Assembly (NCBI GenBank): GCA_035192965.1
Contig: CP136571.1
Coordinates: forward strand, 2,994,501-3,058,500
DNA from: Fuscovulum sp.
GTDB lineage: Bacteria; Pseudomonadota; Alphaproteobacteria; Rhodobacterales; Rhodobacteraceae
Direction: 5' to 3'
Length of the DNA: 64,000 bases
Shown here: in pieces, positions 8,812 through 18,700 of the stretch
Position numbering within the stretch: position 1 is the first letter of the stretch
How the letters are laid out: each line of letters opens with the position of its first letter
Made by a program: the position numbers and the translations under genes
The notes under the pieces: generated by a model
Told to the model about the DNA's origin: nothing
What the model saw: only the letters and a program-made list of their open reading frames with translations
Databases searched by the model: none

Positions 8812-10683
8812 ATGACCACATCACAGGGCAGCATCCGGCTGACCGTCGCACAGGCCATCGTCCGCTTTCTGATGAACCAGTTCATCGAAATCGACGGGGT
8901 GGAAACCCGCATCTGCGGCGGCGGCTTCGGCATCTTCGGCCATGGCAACGTGCCCTGTCTGGGCGAGGCGCTCTATCCCGTCCGCGACGACCTGCCCCTT
9001 TATCGCGGCCAGAACGAACAAAGCATGGGCTTCGCCGCAGCGGCCTATGCCAAATACCACCTGCGTCGCCGCTTCATGTTCTGCACCGCCAGCGCAGGCC
9101 CCGGCACCGCCAACCTGCTCACCGCCGCCGCCTTGGCTCATGCCAACCGCCTGCCGATGCTGCTTTTGTGCGGGGATACCTTCCTCACCCGCCTGCCCGA
9201 TCCGGTGCTGCAACAGCTGGAGCATTTCAACAACCCCGCCCTCGGCCTGAACGATGCGTTCAAATCGGTCTCCCGCTACTGGGACCGCATCACCCACCCC
9301 GCGCAGATCCTGCAATCCCTGCCCGCCGCCCTCGCCACTCTGCTCGACCCCGCCGATTGCGGCCCCGCCTTCCTTGGCCTGCCGCAGGATGTGCAGGGCT
9401 GGGCCTATGACTACCCCGCCGCCTTCTTCGCGCGCCGCGTTCACCGCATCCGCCGCCAATCCCCCGACATGGCCGAAATCCAAGATGCCGCTGCCCTTCT
9501 CCGCGCCGCCAAACGCCCCGTCATCGTGGCAGGCGGCGGCGTGCAGTATTCCGGCGCGGTCGCCGAACTGACGGCCTTCGCCGAGGCGCACAATATCCCC
9601 GTGGTGGAAACCATCGCAGGCCGCGCCAATCTGCTCGCCACCCACCCGCTCAACATCGGCCCCCTCGGCGTCACCGGGTCCGACAGCGCCAACACCATCG
9701 CAGGCGCGGCGGATGTGGTGCTGGCCGTCGGTACCCGGCTTCAGGATTTCACTACCGGCTCTTGGACGGTCTTCGCACCCGATGCGCGCCTCATCGGCCT
9801 GAACGCAGGCCGCCATGATGCCGCCAAACACCTCTCGCTTCCCGTCGTGGGCGACGCGAAACTGGGGCTGGAAGCCCTGACAAAAGCTCTCGCCACTCAC
9901 CGTGCCCCGGCCGACTGGGCCACCCGTGCCCAAACCGAACGCCGCACCTGGGATGCCTACGTCGCCGCCAACGTGGCCCCCGGCAACCGCCCCAATTCCT
10001 ATGCCCAAGCCATCGGCGTGGTGAACGCGCACTGCCACCCGCAAGACCGGATTGTCACCGCCGCAGGCGGCCTGCCGGCCGAGGTCACCGCCAACTGGCG
10101 CACCCTTGGCATCGGCACCGTAGATGTAGAGTTTGGCTTCTCCTGCATGGGATACGAAATCGCCGGCGGCTGGGGCGCCCGCATCGCGCAGGCTGAAGCA
10201 GAGCCCGATCGTGATACCATCGTCTTCGTGGGCGACGGCAGCTATCTGTTGATGAACTCTGACATCTATTCCTCTGTTCTCACACAGAAAAAGCTCATCA
10301 TCCTTCTGTTGGACAACGGCGGTTTTGCCGTCATCAACAAACTGCAAAACAACACCGGGCAAGACAGCTTCAACAATCTCATCGCCGATTGCCCCACTGT
10401 CCCCGATCCCTTCCTCGTCGATTTCGCCGCCCATGCCCGCGCCATGGGCGCGCTGACGGAAACCGCCGCCAACCCGGTGGAACTGGCCGAAGCCTTCCTC
10501 CGCGCCAAGGCCGCCACCAAGACCACCGTCATCGTCATGCAGGTCGATCCCTATGAGGGTTGGACAACCCAAGGCCACGCCTGGTGGGAAATCGGCACAG
10601 CAGAGGTCTCCCCCACCGCCTCCGTCCTCGACAAGCACAACGAAGTCGAAACAGGCCGCGCCGCCCAAAGGCCGGGCATCTGA
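8812..10683 (+). CDS. iolD: 3D-(3,5/4)-trihydroxycyclohexane-1,2-dione acylhydrolase
   Basis: 623 residues, a thiamine-diphosphate enzyme that opens the ring of the trione formed by inosose dehydration and gives 5-deoxy-glucuronate. The N-terminal ThDP domain contains YRGQNEQSMGF with the cofactor-activating glutamate at residue 69. A central domain has PVIVAGGGVQYSG. The C-terminal ThDP domain has GDGSYLLMNSD from about residue 474 and LLLDN. The ending GWTTQGHAWWEIG is characteristic of IolD within the acetolactate-synthase superfamily. The ATG at 8812 follows a strong GGAGGAGGG; the frame continues upstream into the operator region, so the shorter start is right. It is the first gene of the plus-strand operon and its stop overlaps the start of iolC. 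Confidence 0.95.
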   Translation: MTTSQGSIRLTVAQAIVRFLMNQFIEIDGVETRICGGGFGIFGHGNVPCLGEALYPVRDDLPLYRGQNEQSMGFAAAAYAKYHLRRRFMFCTASAGPGTANLLTAAALAHANRLPMLLLCGDTFLTRLPDPVLQQLEHFNNPALGLNDAFKSVSRYWDRITHPAQILQSLPAALATLLDPADCGPAFLGLPQDVQGWAYDYPAAFFARRVHRIRRQSPDMAEIQDAAALLRAAKRPVIVAGGGVQYSGAVAELTAFAEAHNIPVVETIAGRANLLATHPLNIGPLGVTGSDSANTIAGAADVVLAVGTRLQDFTTGSWTVFAPDARLIGLNAGRHDAAKHLSLPVVGDAKLGLEALTKALATHRAPADWATRAQTERRTWDAYVAANVAPGNRPNSYAQAIGVVNAHCHPQDRIVTAAGGLPAEVTANWRTLGIGTVDVEFGFSCMGYEIAGGWGARIAQAEAEPDRDTIVFVGDGSYLLMNSDIYSSVLTQKKLIILLLDNGGFAVINKLQNNTGQDSFNNLIADCPTVPDPFLVDFAAHARAMGALTETAANPVELAEAFLRAKAATKTTVIVMQVDPYEGWTTQGHAWWEIGTAEVSPTASVLDKHNEVETGRAAQRPGI

Positions 10684-11663
10684 TGGCCGCCCTCACCCGC
10701 CTTGCAGATAGAAACTTCCTCATCATCGGCCGCGCCGGGATGGATCTCTACGCCGATCCGCCCGGCACGCCGATAGAAGACGCCACCCGCTTCACCACCG
10801 CCCTCGGCGGTTCTTCGGCCAATATCGCCGTGGGTCTGGTCAAACAGGGCTGCAAAGCTGCGCTCCTGACCTGCATCTCCGATGATGCCGTAGGCCGCTT
10901 CTGCCGCAACGAACTCACCCGCTACGGCGTCGATCACACCCATGTTCGCGCCGTGGCGGGTGAGGCGCGCAATTCGCTGGCCGTCGTCGAAACCCGGCTG
11001 GAAAACTGCCAATCCGTCATCTACCGCAACAACGCCGCCGATTTCGCCATGACAGATGCCGATGTCGAACCCATTGACTACGCATCCTATTCCGCCCTCA
11101 TCACCACCGGCACCGTCCTCGCGGCGGAACCCTCGCGCAGCGCCACCTTCCGCGCCTTCGCCCTCGCCCGCACCGCTGGCCTGCCGTTGATCTTCGATGT
11201 GGACTACCGCCCCTATTCCTGGCCCTCCGCCGCCGTCGCGTCCGAGGTGTATTCCCGCGCCGCCGCCCTCTGTGACGTCATCATCGGCAATGACGTGGAG
11301 TTTGGCTTCATGGCGGGCGACCCTGCAAATGGCCTCGCAAAAGCCCGCAGCCTCATCACCCAAGGCGCGCAGATCGTCATCTACAAGATGGGCGAAAAGG
11401 GCGCGATCACCCTCACTCCTGATGGCGAGTTTGCCACCGGCATCTACCCCACCGCCGCCCTCAAACCCACCGGCGCGGGCGACAGCTTCCTCGCCGCCCT
11501 CATCGCCGCCCTCGCCGCAGGCCAACCACTGCACCAATCCGTCCTGCGCGGCTCTGCCGCTGCCGCCATGGTCGTCGCCCGCGTCGGCTGCGCCCCGGCC
11601 ATGCCCACCACGGCCGAGCTTGACGATTTCCTCACCCACCATCCCGGCCCAACGACAGGCTGA
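10683..11663 (+). CDS. iolC: 5-dehydro-2-deoxygluconokinase
   Basis: 326 residues of the PfkB/ribokinase family. The N-terminal signature is TALGGSSANIAVGL, and the C-terminal anion hole and catalytic base lie in PTGAGDSFLAALIA. It phosphorylates 2-deoxy-5-keto-gluconate in the inositol pathway. The ATG overlaps the iolD stop in an ATGA arrangement. Many proteobacterial IolC proteins are fused to a C-terminal DUF2090 aldolase-like domain; this one is not, and a separate class II aldolase follows two genes later. Confidence 0.92.
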   Translation: MAALTRLADRNFLIIGRAGMDLYADPPGTPIEDATRFTTALGGSSANIAVGLVKQGCKAALLTCISDDAVGRFCRNELTRYGVDHTHVRAVAGEARNSLAVVETRLENCQSVIYRNNAADFAMTDADVEPIDYASYSALITTGTVLAAEPSRSATFRAFALARTAGLPLIFDVDYRPYSWPSAAVASEVYSRAAALCDVIIGNDVEFGFMAGDPANGLAKARSLITQGAQIVIYKMGEKGAITLTPDGEFATGIYPTAALKPTGAGDSFLAALIAALAAGQPLHQSVLRGSAAAAMVVARVGCAPAMPTTAELDDFLTHHPGPTTG

Positions 11664-11674
11664 AAGGAACCCCC

Positions 11675-12532
11675 ATGCACATCGCCCCGCATGACAATGC
11701 CAACCGCCCCATCGTGGACCGCGATGATCCGCTGGTCCCGCTGGTCTATTTCAACATCCTGCGCCTGAAGGCGGGCGAAACCTTCGATTACCAGACGCCG
11801 GGATACGAGACCTGCATCGTCCCCGCCACCGGAACCGTGACCGTGGAAACCATGGGCCAGACCTTTGCCGATATCGGCCATCGCGGCACCGATGTCTGGG
11901 ATGGCGAACCCGAAGGCGTCTATATCCCCACCAATGCCGCCACCCGCATCACCGCCCGCACCGATACGGAAACCTTCATCGCTGGCGCGCGCTTCGCGGA
12001 AACCCTGCGCCCCTTCGCCGTCCGCGCCGCAGATATCGACAAGGTGCAATACGGCTCGGATGACACCAAAACCCACCGCAAGATCAAGCACATCCTCGGC
12101 GCCGCCTACCATGACCGCGTCGGTCGCCTGCTGGTGTCTGAGCTATACACCGTCGGCCAAGGCGGCTGGTCCGGCTTTCCCAGCCACAAGCACGACACCG
12201 ACCGCCGCGATCCCACCACCGGGGACCTCATCGAAACCCGCCATGACGAATGCTACAACTTCCGCTTCCGCCCCGATTACGGTTCCGGCCTGCAAATGCT
12301 GCAACGCGTGGACAACGAACCCGGCGACGCCTATCACATCATGAACCGCTCCACGGTCCTGATCGACAAGGGCTATCACCCCTGCTCCGTCCTGCCGGGG
12401 TATGAGATGTATTATTTCACCATCCTCGGCGGCCAAAGCCAGCGCAGCCTGAAGCAGTTCTTCCAACCCACCCACGCCGCCCAGCTTCACACCATCCCCG
12501 GCATCATGGATATGGTGGCCAAGTTCAAATGA
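11675..12532 (+). CDS. iolB: 5-deoxy-glucuronate isomerase
   Basis: 285 residues, a double-cupin enzyme that converts 5-deoxy-glucuronate to 2-deoxy-5-keto-gluconate. Cupin segments are visible: GWSGFPSHKHDTD with the histidine pair, then DECYNFRFRPDYG, and GYHPCSVLPGYEMYYF near the end. An AAAGGAA ribosome site sits before the ATG, 11 bases after iolC. The stop overlaps the start of the aldolase gene in ATGA, so the two are translationally coupled. Confidence 0.94.
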   Translation: MHIAPHDNANRPIVDRDDPLVPLVYFNILRLKAGETFDYQTPGYETCIVPATGTVTVETMGQTFADIGHRGTDVWDGEPEGVYIPTNAATRITARTDTETFIAGARFAETLRPFAVRAADIDKVQYGSDDTKTHRKIKHILGAAYHDRVGRLLVSELYTVGQGGWSGFPSHKHDTDRRDPTTGDLIETRHDECYNFRFRPDYGSGLQMLQRVDNEPGDAYHIMNRSTVLIDKGYHPCSVLPGYEMYYFTILGGQSQRSLKQFFQPTHAAQLHTIPGIMDMVAKFK

Positions 12533-13374
12533 CGCTTGTCACCCTCGCCCAGGTCCTCCAACCCGCGCTGCACCAAGGCTACGCCGTCCCTGGCCTCGTG
12601 TGCCTCGGCTGGGAGGATATGCGCGCCTACGTCACTGCCGCACAGGCCGAACAGTCCCCCCTTATCCTTCAGGCCGGCCCCGGCTGCCGCGCCCATACGC
12701 CCCTGCCCATCCTTGGCGCGATGTTCCGGCATCTGGCCGCCAGCGTCGATATCCCCATCGTCGCCCATCTCGACCACGCCCATTCCATCGACGAATGCAA
12801 AGCCGCGCTTGATGCGGGCTTCACCTCCGTGATGTTCGATGGCTCCCGCCTGCCGCTTGATGAAAACATCGCGCAAACCGCCGCCGTCGCCGCGCTCGCC
12901 CATGCCGCGGGCATGTCCTGCGAAGGCGAAATCGGCTTCGTCGGCTATGCCTCAGGCGAAGCCTCCCAAGGCACAGACCCGGATCAAGCCGCCCGCTTCG
13001 CCCGTGAAACCCGCGTCGACGCCATGGCCATCTCAGTCGGCAACGTCCATCTCCAGACAAACCACTGCGCGGGCCTCGACCTTGCCCGCCTAACGGCCAT
13101 CCAATCCCTCACCACCACCCCCCTCGTCATCCATGGTGGCTCCGGCGTGCCCCCGGCCCAGCGCGCCGACCTCGCCGCCCGCACCCATATCTGCAAGTTC
13201 AACATCGGCACCGAACTGCGGCAGGTCTTCGGCCAATCCCTCCGCGCCACCCTTGCCGCCCATCCTGACCGTTTCGACCGGATCGAGATCCTGCGCGAAA
13301 CCGAAGCCCCCATCGCCGCCGCCGCCCGCGATGTCATCCGCAGCACCGGCGCCTCAGGCCGCGCCAAGGCCTAG
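12529..13374 (+). CDS. Class II (zinc) aldolase, probable 6-phospho-5-dehydro-2-deoxygluconate aldolase
   Basis: 281 residues of the class II fructose-bisphosphate/tagatose-bisphosphate aldolase family. Metal and substrate segments are visible: VAHLDHAHSIDECKAALDAG, FTSVMFDGS, EGEIGFVGY, GNVHL and VIHGGSGVP. As the last gene of iolD-C-B it very probably does the IolJ reaction, cleaving the phosphorylated intermediate to dihydroxyacetone phosphate and malonate semialdehyde. The malonate-semialdehyde dehydrogenase (IolA) is not in the window. Its TAG stop shares CTAG with the stop of the convergent sigma-factor gene. Confidence 0.88.
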   Translation: MTLVTLAQVLQPALHQGYAVPGLVCLGWEDMRAYVTAAQAEQSPLILQAGPGCRAHTPLPILGAMFRHLAASVDIPIVAHLDHAHSIDECKAALDAGFTSVMFDGSRLPLDENIAQTAAVAALAHAAGMSCEGEIGFVGYASGEASQGTDPDQAARFARETRVDAMAISVGNVHLQTNHCAGLDLARLTAIQSLTTTPLVIHGGSGVPPAQRADLAARTHICKFNIGTELRQVFGQSLRATLAAHPDRFDRIEILRETEAPIAAAARDVIRSTGASGRAKA

Positions 13375-14594
13375 GCCAACCCGAACACCCGCCCCAGATG
13401 CGTCCGCACCGCCGCGTCCGGCGTCACCTCCAGCGCCCGCCGCACGGCCGCCTCGGCCCCCACCCGGTCCCCCATATCCAAAAGGCAATGCGCCCGCACC
13501 ACCAGCGCCGCCTGATACCCCTCCCGCGCCGCCACAGGCAGCCCGTCCAGCAGCGCCAGCGCCCCCGCCACATCCCCCGCCTCGCGCCGGATCGCGGCAT
13601 GGGCCACCGCGCCCCCAACCGTGGGGTGAAACCGCGCCAGCATGCCATACAGCGTGTCCAGCGCCGCGATGTTCAACCGCCCCGTGATCCCCCGCTGCGC
13701 ATGCACCGACTGGATCGCCGCCTCGCATTGAAACCGCCCGAACCGGCCCGCCCGCGCCGCCGCCACCAGCACCCCCTCCGCCTCGACGATCATGTCACGG
13801 TCCCACAGCGCGGGGTTCTGGTCTGACAGCGGCACGAACTGCCCCGCCCCATCCCGCCGCGCGCGCCGCCGCGCATGGGCATGCAGCATCAGCGCCAACA
13901 ACCCCTTCACCTCCGGCTCCTCGGGCATCAATCCCAGCAGCACCCGCGCCAGATGAATCGCCTCCTCCGGCAGGCCCGCATCCGAAGCAGGCCCCGCCTC
14001 CCACCCGGTGCCGAACGCGGCATAGATTGCCTCCAGCACATCCTCCAACCGCGCTGGCATCTCCTCCGTCTCCGGCACGGCAAAGCGCAACCCTGTCTCG
14101 CGGATGCGCGCCTTGGCGCGCACCAGCCGCTGCCCCATCGTGGCCGCAGGTACCAGAAAGGCCGCCGCAATCCGCGCTGCATCCAGCCCCAGCACCGTTT
14201 GCAGCATCAATGGCGCCCGCGCCGCAGCATCAATCGCCGGATGCGCGCAGACAAACATCAGCGCCAGCCGCGCATCCCCCGGCCCGGATGCCGCCGCCTC
14301 CCGCTCTTCGGCCACAAGGATCACATCCGCAACCGCCGCCGCCCGCATCCGGTCATGCCGATAGGCATTCGCCAACCCGTTGCGCGCCACCGTCACCAGC
14401 CACCCCTCCGGATTGCCGGGCACGCCCTGCACAGGCCAAACCTCCAGCGCACGCGCAAAGGCCCCGGCCAGCGCCTCCTCGGCCAAGGCCACATCCCGCG
14501 TCCGCGCCGCAAGGATCGCCAGCAGCCGCCCATAAGACAGCCGCGCCGCCCGCTCGGCAGCCTCCCCCGCAGCAGCGGACGGCGCGGCAACCAT
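13371..14594 (-). CDS. ECF42-like RNA polymerase sigma factor with C-terminal helical-repeat domain (DUF6596)
   Basis: 407 residues. The N-terminal 170 residues hold sigma region 2 (GNPEGWLVTVARNGLANAYR) and region 4 (LGLDAARIAAAFLVPAATMGQRLVRAKARIR split over two stretches). The remaining 230 residues are helical, TPR-like and typical of ECF42 (HARRRARRDGAG, FQCEAAIQSVHAQR). In that group the extension replaces an anti-sigma factor as the control module, and the gene usually sits beside a DGPF/YciI protein, exactly as here (2-base gap). The signal it answers is unknown. It is convergent with and overlaps the inositol aldolase gene by the CTAG stop sequence. Confidence 0.9.
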   Translation of the reverse strand: MVAAPSAAAGEAAERAARLSYGRLLAILAARTRDVALAEEALAGAFARALEVWPVQGVPGNPEGWLVTVARNGLANAYRHDRMRAAAVADVILVAEEREAAASGPGDARLALMFVCAHPAIDAAARAPLMLQTVLGLDAARIAAAFLVPAATMGQRLVRAKARIRETGLRFAVPETEEMPARLEDVLEAIYAAFGTGWEAGPASDAGLPEEAIHLARVLLGLMPEEPEVKGLLALMLHAHARRRARRDGAGQFVPLSDQNPALWDRDMIVEAEGVLVAAARAGRFGRFQCEAAIQSVHAQRGITGRLNIAALDTLYGMLARFHPTVGGAVAHAAIRREAGDVAGALALLDGLPVAAREGYQAALVVRAHCLLDMGDRVGAEAAVRRALEVTPDAAVRTHLGRVFGLA

Positions 14595-14596
14595 GG

Positions 14597-14965
14597 TCAG
14601 GCCCCGGGGGGTGCCATCGGCGGCAACACGGGCCGCACTTCAACCGACCCGGTCACCGCACAAGGCGCCCGCGCCGCCCAATCCAGCGCGCTGTCCAGAT
14701 CGGGCACCTCAATCACGAAATACCCGCCCAACTGCTCTTTCGTGTCCGCAAACGGGCCGTCCTGCACATGGCGCTTGCCATCCACCACCCGCACGGTGGT
14801 GGCCAGCATCGGCCCCTGCAATCCGTCCCCCTTCACGATCACCCCCGCCGCCGCCATCGCACCAATAAAGGCGTTCCACCCGCCCCAATACTCGGCGGTC
14901 TCGGCAGGATCGGTCCGCCGCGCGAATTCGGCTTCGGTCTCGTTCAGCATCAACATGTATTGCAT
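14597..14965 (-). CDS. YciI-like DGPF-domain protein, partner of the ECF sigma factor
   Basis: 122 residues of the YciI/DGPF fold: MQYMLMLNETE at the start, then GLQGPMLATTVRV and the signature DGPFADTKEQLGGYF. These small ferredoxin-like proteins accompany ECF42 sigma factors in many genomes; their biochemical role is unsettled. I chose the ATG at 14965 because GGAGAG lies six bases before it; an ATG four codons upstream has its AAGG too close. The sigma-factor gene follows after two bases, so the genes are surely co-transcribed. Confidence 0.85.
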   Translation of the reverse strand: MQYMLMLNETEAEFARRTDPAETAEYWGGWNAFIGAMAAAGVIVKGDGLQGPMLATTVRVVDGKRHVQDGPFADTKEQLGGYFVIEVPDLDSALDWAARAPCAVTGSVEVRPVLPPMAPPGA

Positions 14966-14980
14966 CACTCTCTCCATCCT

Positions 14981-15430
14981 TCAGCGCAGCATGCCACGCT
15001 TGCGCGCGAAAAGGGACAGCGCAAACAGCGCCCCCGCAATCAAAACAACCGTGGTGATGATCACCAACTGCTCCGGCAATCCGGCAAAGACCCCATAGGC
15101 CAGATCGCCCGTGAACAGGGCAATATACCCCGCCAGAGACAACGCAAAAACTGGCACCGCCGCCACCCGCCGCAACAGCAGCAGCACAGACCCCACCGTC
15201 CCGCCGATCACCCCAACCGCGAACACCACCGTCATCCATCCCGGCAGCGCCAGATAGATTTCCGCCTGCTCCGCCGTCATCCCCGCCGCCATCAGGCTCT
15301 CGCCTGTCTGCCGCAAGGATCCGGCGAACTGCCACAACCCGAACAGGTTCCACCCCAGCCCCGCTACTGCCGCCACTGGCAGCCAGATCCCAGCCCTGCC
15401 CCGCGCCCCTGCGCTCCATTGATCCGTCAT
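14981..15430 (-). CDS. Small integral membrane protein, function unknown
   Basis: 149 residues with four hydrophobic helices, roughly at 13-33, 60-80, 85-105 and 112-132 (for example MTVVFAVGVIGGTVGSVLLLL), and a basic tail ending FARKRGMLR. GGAGGGTGAC precedes the ATG at 15430; a longer frame upstream does not look coding. It is the first gene of the run that continues into the YciI protein and the ECF sigma factor, with a 15-base gap. It may be part of the same stress response, but no enzymatic motif supports a specific role. Confidence 0.75.
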   Translation of the reverse strand: MTDQWSAGARGRAGIWLPVAAVAGLGWNLFGLWQFAGSLRQTGESLMAAGMTAEQAEIYLALPGWMTVVFAVGVIGGTVGSVLLLLRRVAAVPVFALSLAGYIALFTGDLAYGVFAGLPEQLVIITTVVLIAGALFALSLFARKRGMLR

Positions 15431-15797
15431 GTCACCCTCCTGTGTGTCTCTCCGGCACGCGCCGGATACAACAGTGACACCCGGCCCCCCGCGATTTCGA
15501 CAAACCGCGAAAGAATTTTTCACGGCCCCCGCATGCCGCAACTCTCGCGCGAATCCGCCCCCCAAAAACACGGCCCGGCGGCACGTCCATCCCCTCGAAA
15601 ACAAACCGTTTCCCAATCACGATGCGTGAATGAACAGCTTCGCCAAGTGTGCGACGCAAAAAGGCCACAACCTTGAGTTGGATTGCTCCGGCGCAATGTC
15701 CTTTTCGCGCGACACTGTTATTACAAGTTAACGATGTATTCAGTTCCGGCAGCACCACCTGCGGGAAAACACAACAGACAGGGACAGAGGTTCGGGA
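15431..15797. other. Divergent intergenic region upstream of the hybrid kinase
   Basis: 367 bases without a credible gene. It must hold the promoter for the membrane protein/YciI/ECF operon on the minus strand and that of the kinase on the plus strand. The stretch at 15710-15760 (GTTATTACAAGTTAACGATG) is AT-rich and promoter-like. A short inverted repeat ATTGC/GCAAT lies at about 15679-15694. No RNA gene was recognised. Confidence 0.5.
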
Positions 15798-18700
15798 ATG
15801 ACCAAACAATGGCAGAGGAGGCCACAAGTCAGCGCGCCGCCCGCCATTTCCCGTTTATATCGTCTCGTCATATCCCTCGGCCTTGCCCTTTCTCGTCCAC
15901 TCGCCCCGCTGCTTTGCCTCCTGCTCGCCCTCGCCCCGGCTTCGGCGCAGGACAGCCAGCCCCTTACCGTGGTCTTCCCTGATCGCCTCCCGCCCTATGT
16001 GATCCTCGACAACAACGGCGGCGTCACCGGCATCCGCGCCGATCTCTGGGCGGAGTGGTCCAAGGTCACCGGTATCCCCGTGATCCTGAAACAGGCGGCC
16101 TGGCCCAACCTGCGCCAACAGATCACCGACGGCACCGCCGATGTGATCGACATGGCGCAATTCACCCCCGACCGCGGCGACTGGCTCGCCTACAGCCCGT
16201 CCTATCTCGATCTGTCCTACGCCATCTTCCAACCCGCCCGTGACCGCACCACCACGCCCGACATCCCGGCGCTCTCTTCCGTGACAGGCCACATCATCGG
16301 CACCCGCGCCGAAAGCCCCTGCGCCGCAACCCTTGCCGCCAACGGGGCGCAGGTCCGCAGCTTCCCCTCTGGCGACGCCATGACCAAAGCCGCCCGCGAC
16401 GGCACGCTGCGGGTGTTCTGCCTGCCCATACCAATGGGAAATACGCTCTTTGCCCGCGCCGGCCTGCAAACCAGCTACACCCACAGCGCCCCCATCCTCG
16501 ATATCGCCGCCCATTGGGCCGTGGCCGAAGGCAACCCGGCCCTTTATGCCACCGTCCTTGATGGATTTGCGCAAATCCCGCCCGACCGGATCCGCGCAAT
16601 CGAAGACAGCTGGATCGGCAGCCGCGATTTCACCTTCCTCGGCATTGGCGGTGACAAGCTGCCCCTCTTTCTGGGCGCCCTGATCCTCGCCATCAGCGTG
16701 GCGCTGGCCACCACGGTCTTGCTGCGCCGCAGGCTGGACCGCGCCCTCGCCACCCGCGCCGAAATCGCCGATGCGCTGCGCCGCCGCCTGACGGAACAGG
16801 ATTGCCTCAACCGCGTCGCACAGGCCACCGAAGACATGGGCCGCCCCCTGCCCGACATCCTCGCCGATCTGGCCGATGCGCTGGCCACCGGCATCGGCAC
16901 CGAGGGCCAGACCCGTTTTCGCCTGCGCCTGTTTGGCGCGCTGCATGACGATATCCCCGCCGGCCTTGCACACGGCCAGGTTCCCATCTTCACCCTCCCG
17001 CTGCTCGTCGATGGCCGCGCGCAGGGGGAAATCGTCGCCCTCCACCTCGCGCGCGGGGCTGCGCAACCGCTGTCCCAGAATGATCACGCGCTGCTCACCC
17101 GCGCCGCCGCTCGCATCACCGCCCGCGCCGAAGCCGCCCGCGCCACCGCGCGCCTCGCACTCAGCGAGGAACGCTTCCGCCGCACCTTCCACCATTCTGC
17201 GCAAGCCACCGCCGTCATCCGCAAGGGCCGCTTCGCCGAGGCGAACGCCGCCGCCCTCGCCCTGCTTGGCTACCCCGAAGGGTCCACCTTCGTGGGCCTC
17301 ACCCCCGAAGACATCTCTCCCGAACGCCAACCCGACGGCGAGTTGTCCGTCGAAAAGGCCGCCCGCCTGACCCGCGCCGTGCTGCAAAACGGCACCCTGA
17401 AATTCGATTGGGAACACATCCGCGCCGATGGCTCGCCCATCCTGTTCGAGGTGCTTCTGTCCGCCGTCTCCGATGGCGACCAGATGGAAATCTACACCCT
17501 CTGGAACGACATCACCGTGAAACGCCGCGCCGAAGCCGCCCTCGCCGCCCATCAGCGCACGCTCGAGGCCCAGGTCGCCCTGCGCACCGATGAACTTTCC
17601 CGCCTGAACGAAGAACTTGGCACCTTGCTCGCCACCGCCGCCAGCGGCATCGCCCTCCTGCAAGACGGCCTGATCCGCAGCTGCAACCCGTCCCTGTCCC
17701 AACTCCTCCTCATCCCGCAGGACGTCTTGGTCGGCAGCCCCCTCGCCCCGATCTTCCGCGATGCGGCTGAATGGACCGATTTCCGCGATCAGGCCCGCGC
17801 CGAAATGGCGCGCGGCGGCATCTATAGCATCAACAGCGAAATCCTGCGCGGCGATGGCAGCACGCTTTGGGTCGCCATCCGCGCCAATGCCATCGACCCG
17901 CGCAATCCCGATGCCGGGGCCGTTCTGGTGATTGATGACATCTCCAACGCCTATCTCGCCAGCCGCCAGCTTGCCGCCGCCCGCGACATGGCCGAACAGG
18001 CCGCGCAGCTGAAATCCGAATTCCTCGCGCATATGAGCCATGAGTTGCGCTCGCCCATCAACGCCGTCCTCGGCTTTGCCGAACTGCTGCTGGGCACCCC
18101 GCTCACCGATCATCAGCGCGATTATCTTGGCAAGGTACAGGCCTCTGGCCGCCACCTCCTGATGATCGTGAACGATGTCCTTGACCTCTCCAAGGTCGAG
18201 GCAGGCAAACTCCACATCGAACAGACGGAATTCCGGCTCGGCGCGGTGGTCAAGGCCGCCATTGATACCATCGCCGCCGCCACCGCCGAAAAGGGCATCG
18301 AACTCATCGTCCAGACCGACCCCGCCCTTCCCCGCCAATACATTGGCGATCCGCTGCGGATCACGCAGATCCTGATGAACCTGCTCACCAACGCGCTGAA
18401 ATTCACCCAGCAGGGCGCCATCACCCTCGCCATCCAACCCCTCCCGCAGGGCGGCCTGCACTTCGCCATCACCGATACCGGCATCGGCATCGCGCCCGAT
18501 CACATCGGCCGTCTGTTCGAACGCTTCTCGCAGGCCGAGGATTCCACCGCCCGCCTCTATGGCGGCAGCGGCCTTGGCCTCGCCATCTGCCGCCAGCTTG
18601 CCGATCTCATGCAGGGTGAGGTGGGCGTCCAAAGCACCCCGGGCGAAGGCAGCACCTTCTGGGTCAACCTGCCGCTTCAGCCCCTGCCAGAAGCTCCGCG

